Of a DNA stretch of 7,570 bases, positions 7,208-7,570 are shown piece by piece; within the stretch, counting starts at the first letter, position 1; each line of letters starts with the position of its first letter. This stretch comes from Phycisphaerales bacterium UBA966. Lineage in GTDB: Bacteria; Planctomycetota; Phycisphaerae; Phycisphaerales; SM1A02. The DNA lies in assembly GCA_002292895.1 (NCBI GenBank), contig DBCE01000172.1:3123-10692 (forward strand), in the 5' to 3' direction. The notes under the pieces were generated by a model, which saw only the letters and a program-made list of their open reading frames with translations, was not told the origin of the DNA and searched no databases. A program made the translations under genes and the position numbers.

Positions 7208-7268
7208 GCGGCAACGTTCGTCCAGAGGCGACGTCAGCCCTGAGGCGACGTCAGCCCTGAGGCGACGT
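7208..7268. repeat. 17-bp tandem repeat array between convergent gcvT and sigma-factor genes
   Basis: Two perfect copies of GAGGCGACGTCAGCCCT occupy 7225-7241 and 7242-7258, followed by a partial copy (first ten bases) at 7259-7268. The preceding 17 bases (7208-7224) match the unit at 11 of 17 positions, so they look like a degenerate copy. The ACGT core recurs at 7214, 7231, 7248 and 7265, exactly 17 bp apart. The array starts 5 bp after the gcvT stop and has no coding role that I can see. Confidence 0.85.
7227..7256. terminator. Hairpin formed by adjacent 17-bp repeats; candidate transcript end for gcvT
   Basis: Consecutive repeat copies are complementary to each other. GGC (7227-7229) pairs with GCC (7254-7256), GACGTC (7230-7235) with GACGTC (7247-7252), and GCC (7237-7239) with GGC (7244-7246) around a CTGA loop. 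That makes a 12-bp stem with two single-A bulges (A7236 and A7253). Shifting by one repeat gives a near-equivalent alternative hairpin (7244 to about 7272). The hairpin begins 24 nt after the gcvT stop. No T-tract follows on either strand, so it is not a canonical intrinsic terminator. It could be a mRNA 3'-end stabiliser or a bidirectional barrier between convergent genes. Confidence 0.45.
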
Positions 7269-7281
7269 TTCATGTGATAGT

Positions 7282-7310
7282 GGTGCGCTGGTCATGGTCA
7301 TGATCGCGCC
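7282..7310. other. Weak imperfect inverted repeat in the gcvT/sigma intergenic region
   Basis: GGTGCG (7282-7287) can pair with CGCGCC (7305-7310) using one G-T wobble, enclosing TCAT/ATGA (7292-7295 with 7300-7303). An asymmetric internal loop separates the two stems and no T-run follows. It could contribute to transcription end for the minus-strand sigma gene, whose stop is only 26 bp away, but it may be chance. Confidence 0.2.
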
Positions 7311-7335
7311 TGCCAGTTCTCACACAATCACGTTG

Positions 7336-7570
7336 TCACGCATCCGGTGCTTGCTTGCGCTTGCGACCCGGCCGAGGCTTCTCAGTGCTCTCCGCTGGCA
7401 TGTTCTCGCGGAAGAACCGGCTTGGTTTGGCGTCAGTCAGTTGCAGTTGCAATTTCTTGAGAGCCTCTACTTCAATCTGCCGAACGCGCTCGCGCGTGAG
7501 TCCAACCTCGACGCCAATTTGCTTGAGAGTCAGTGGTTCCTTGCCTTCAAGACCGAAGCGCAGGCGGAGC
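7336..7570 (-). CDS. Sigma-70 family RNA polymerase sigma factor, C-terminal 77 residues only (5' part outside window)
   Basis: The reading enters from the right edge and ends at TGA 7338-7336. The 77 visible residues begin LRLRFGLEGKEPLTLKQIG and continue VGLTRERVRQIEVEALKKL. This is the sigma-70 region 4.2 helix-turn-helix that contacts the -35 promoter element; the RERVRQIE recognition helix is at about 26-33. Spacing and wording resemble primary (RpoD/SigA-like) or closely related group 2 sigma factors, but regions 1-3 are not visible, so the subgroup is open. The usual ending a few residues after the recognition helix (HPSRSRKL-like) is absent. Instead there is a tail of about 37 residues with a basic patch PRPGRKRKQ near 66-73. 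The gene converges on gcvT. Confidence 0.9.
   Translation of the reverse strand, partial: LRLRFGLEGKEPLTLKQIGVEVGLTRERVRQIEVEALKKLQLQLTDAKPSRFFRENMPAESTEKPRPGRKRKQAPDA

Noticed and set aside
7208..7268. CRISPR-like array
   Set aside because: The copies are directly abutting 17-bp units with no spacers and no cas genes nearby; it is a simple tandem repeat.
7323..7335. ACAA/TTGT mini-hairpin just downstream of the sigma stop
   Set aside because: A 4-bp AT-rich stem with no T-tract is too weak to call a terminator.
1..7570. A previously undescribed multi-gene system
   Set aside because: Every gene belongs to a well-known housekeeping family (LpxC/FabZ, LpxD, OmpH, BamA, GcvT, sigma-70). No unknown gene, mobile element or defence-type module is visible.

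Overview
The window reads as a chromosomal segment of a Gram-negative (diderm) bacterium. Its main content is an outer-membrane and lipid A biogenesis cluster on the minus strand. A fused LpxC-FabZ, two tandem OmpH/Skp-type chaperones, a planctomycete-like GcvT sequence and the near absence of Shine-Dalgarno motifs suggest Planctomycetota, perhaps Phycisphaerae. That assignment is an inference from recalled family features; no search was run.

Layout. Five minus-strand genes run from about 6000 down to the left edge, in transcription order: bamA (outer-membrane protein insertase), two ompH/skp-like periplasmic chaperone genes, lpxD (lipid A N-acyltransferase), and lpxC/fabZ (deacetylase fused to 3-hydroxyacyl-ACP dehydratase, cut by the window edge inside the FabZ domain). 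Gaps are about 30-40 bp, and ompH/lpxD share an ATGA stop-start overlap, so this looks like one operon. Divergent from bamA, with only 56 bp between the chosen start codons, is gcvT (glycine cleavage T-protein) on the plus strand. At the right edge, convergent to gcvT, is the 3' end of a sigma-70 family gene containing the region 4.2 helix-turn-helix.

How the genes fit together. LpxC and LpxD catalyse consecutive early steps of lipid A synthesis. The FabZ domain draws on the same 3-hydroxyacyl-ACP pool that LpxD uses, so the fusion could link fatty-acid elongation to lipid A. BamA inserts beta-barrel proteins into the outer membrane, and OmpH/Skp proteins hold unfolded barrels in the periplasm. 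The cluster therefore makes both the lipid and the protein parts of the outer membrane. gcvT and the sigma factor are functionally unrelated neighbours.

The only structure not explained by the genes is in the 133-bp convergent gcvT/sigma intergenic region. There, a 17-bp tandem array (two perfect copies, one partial and one degenerate, with ACGT cores exactly 17 bp apart) folds so that adjacent copies pair into a 12-bp hairpin. I see no mobile element, CRISPR array, tRNA, rRNA or novel multi-gene system; the genes are conserved housekeeping ones.
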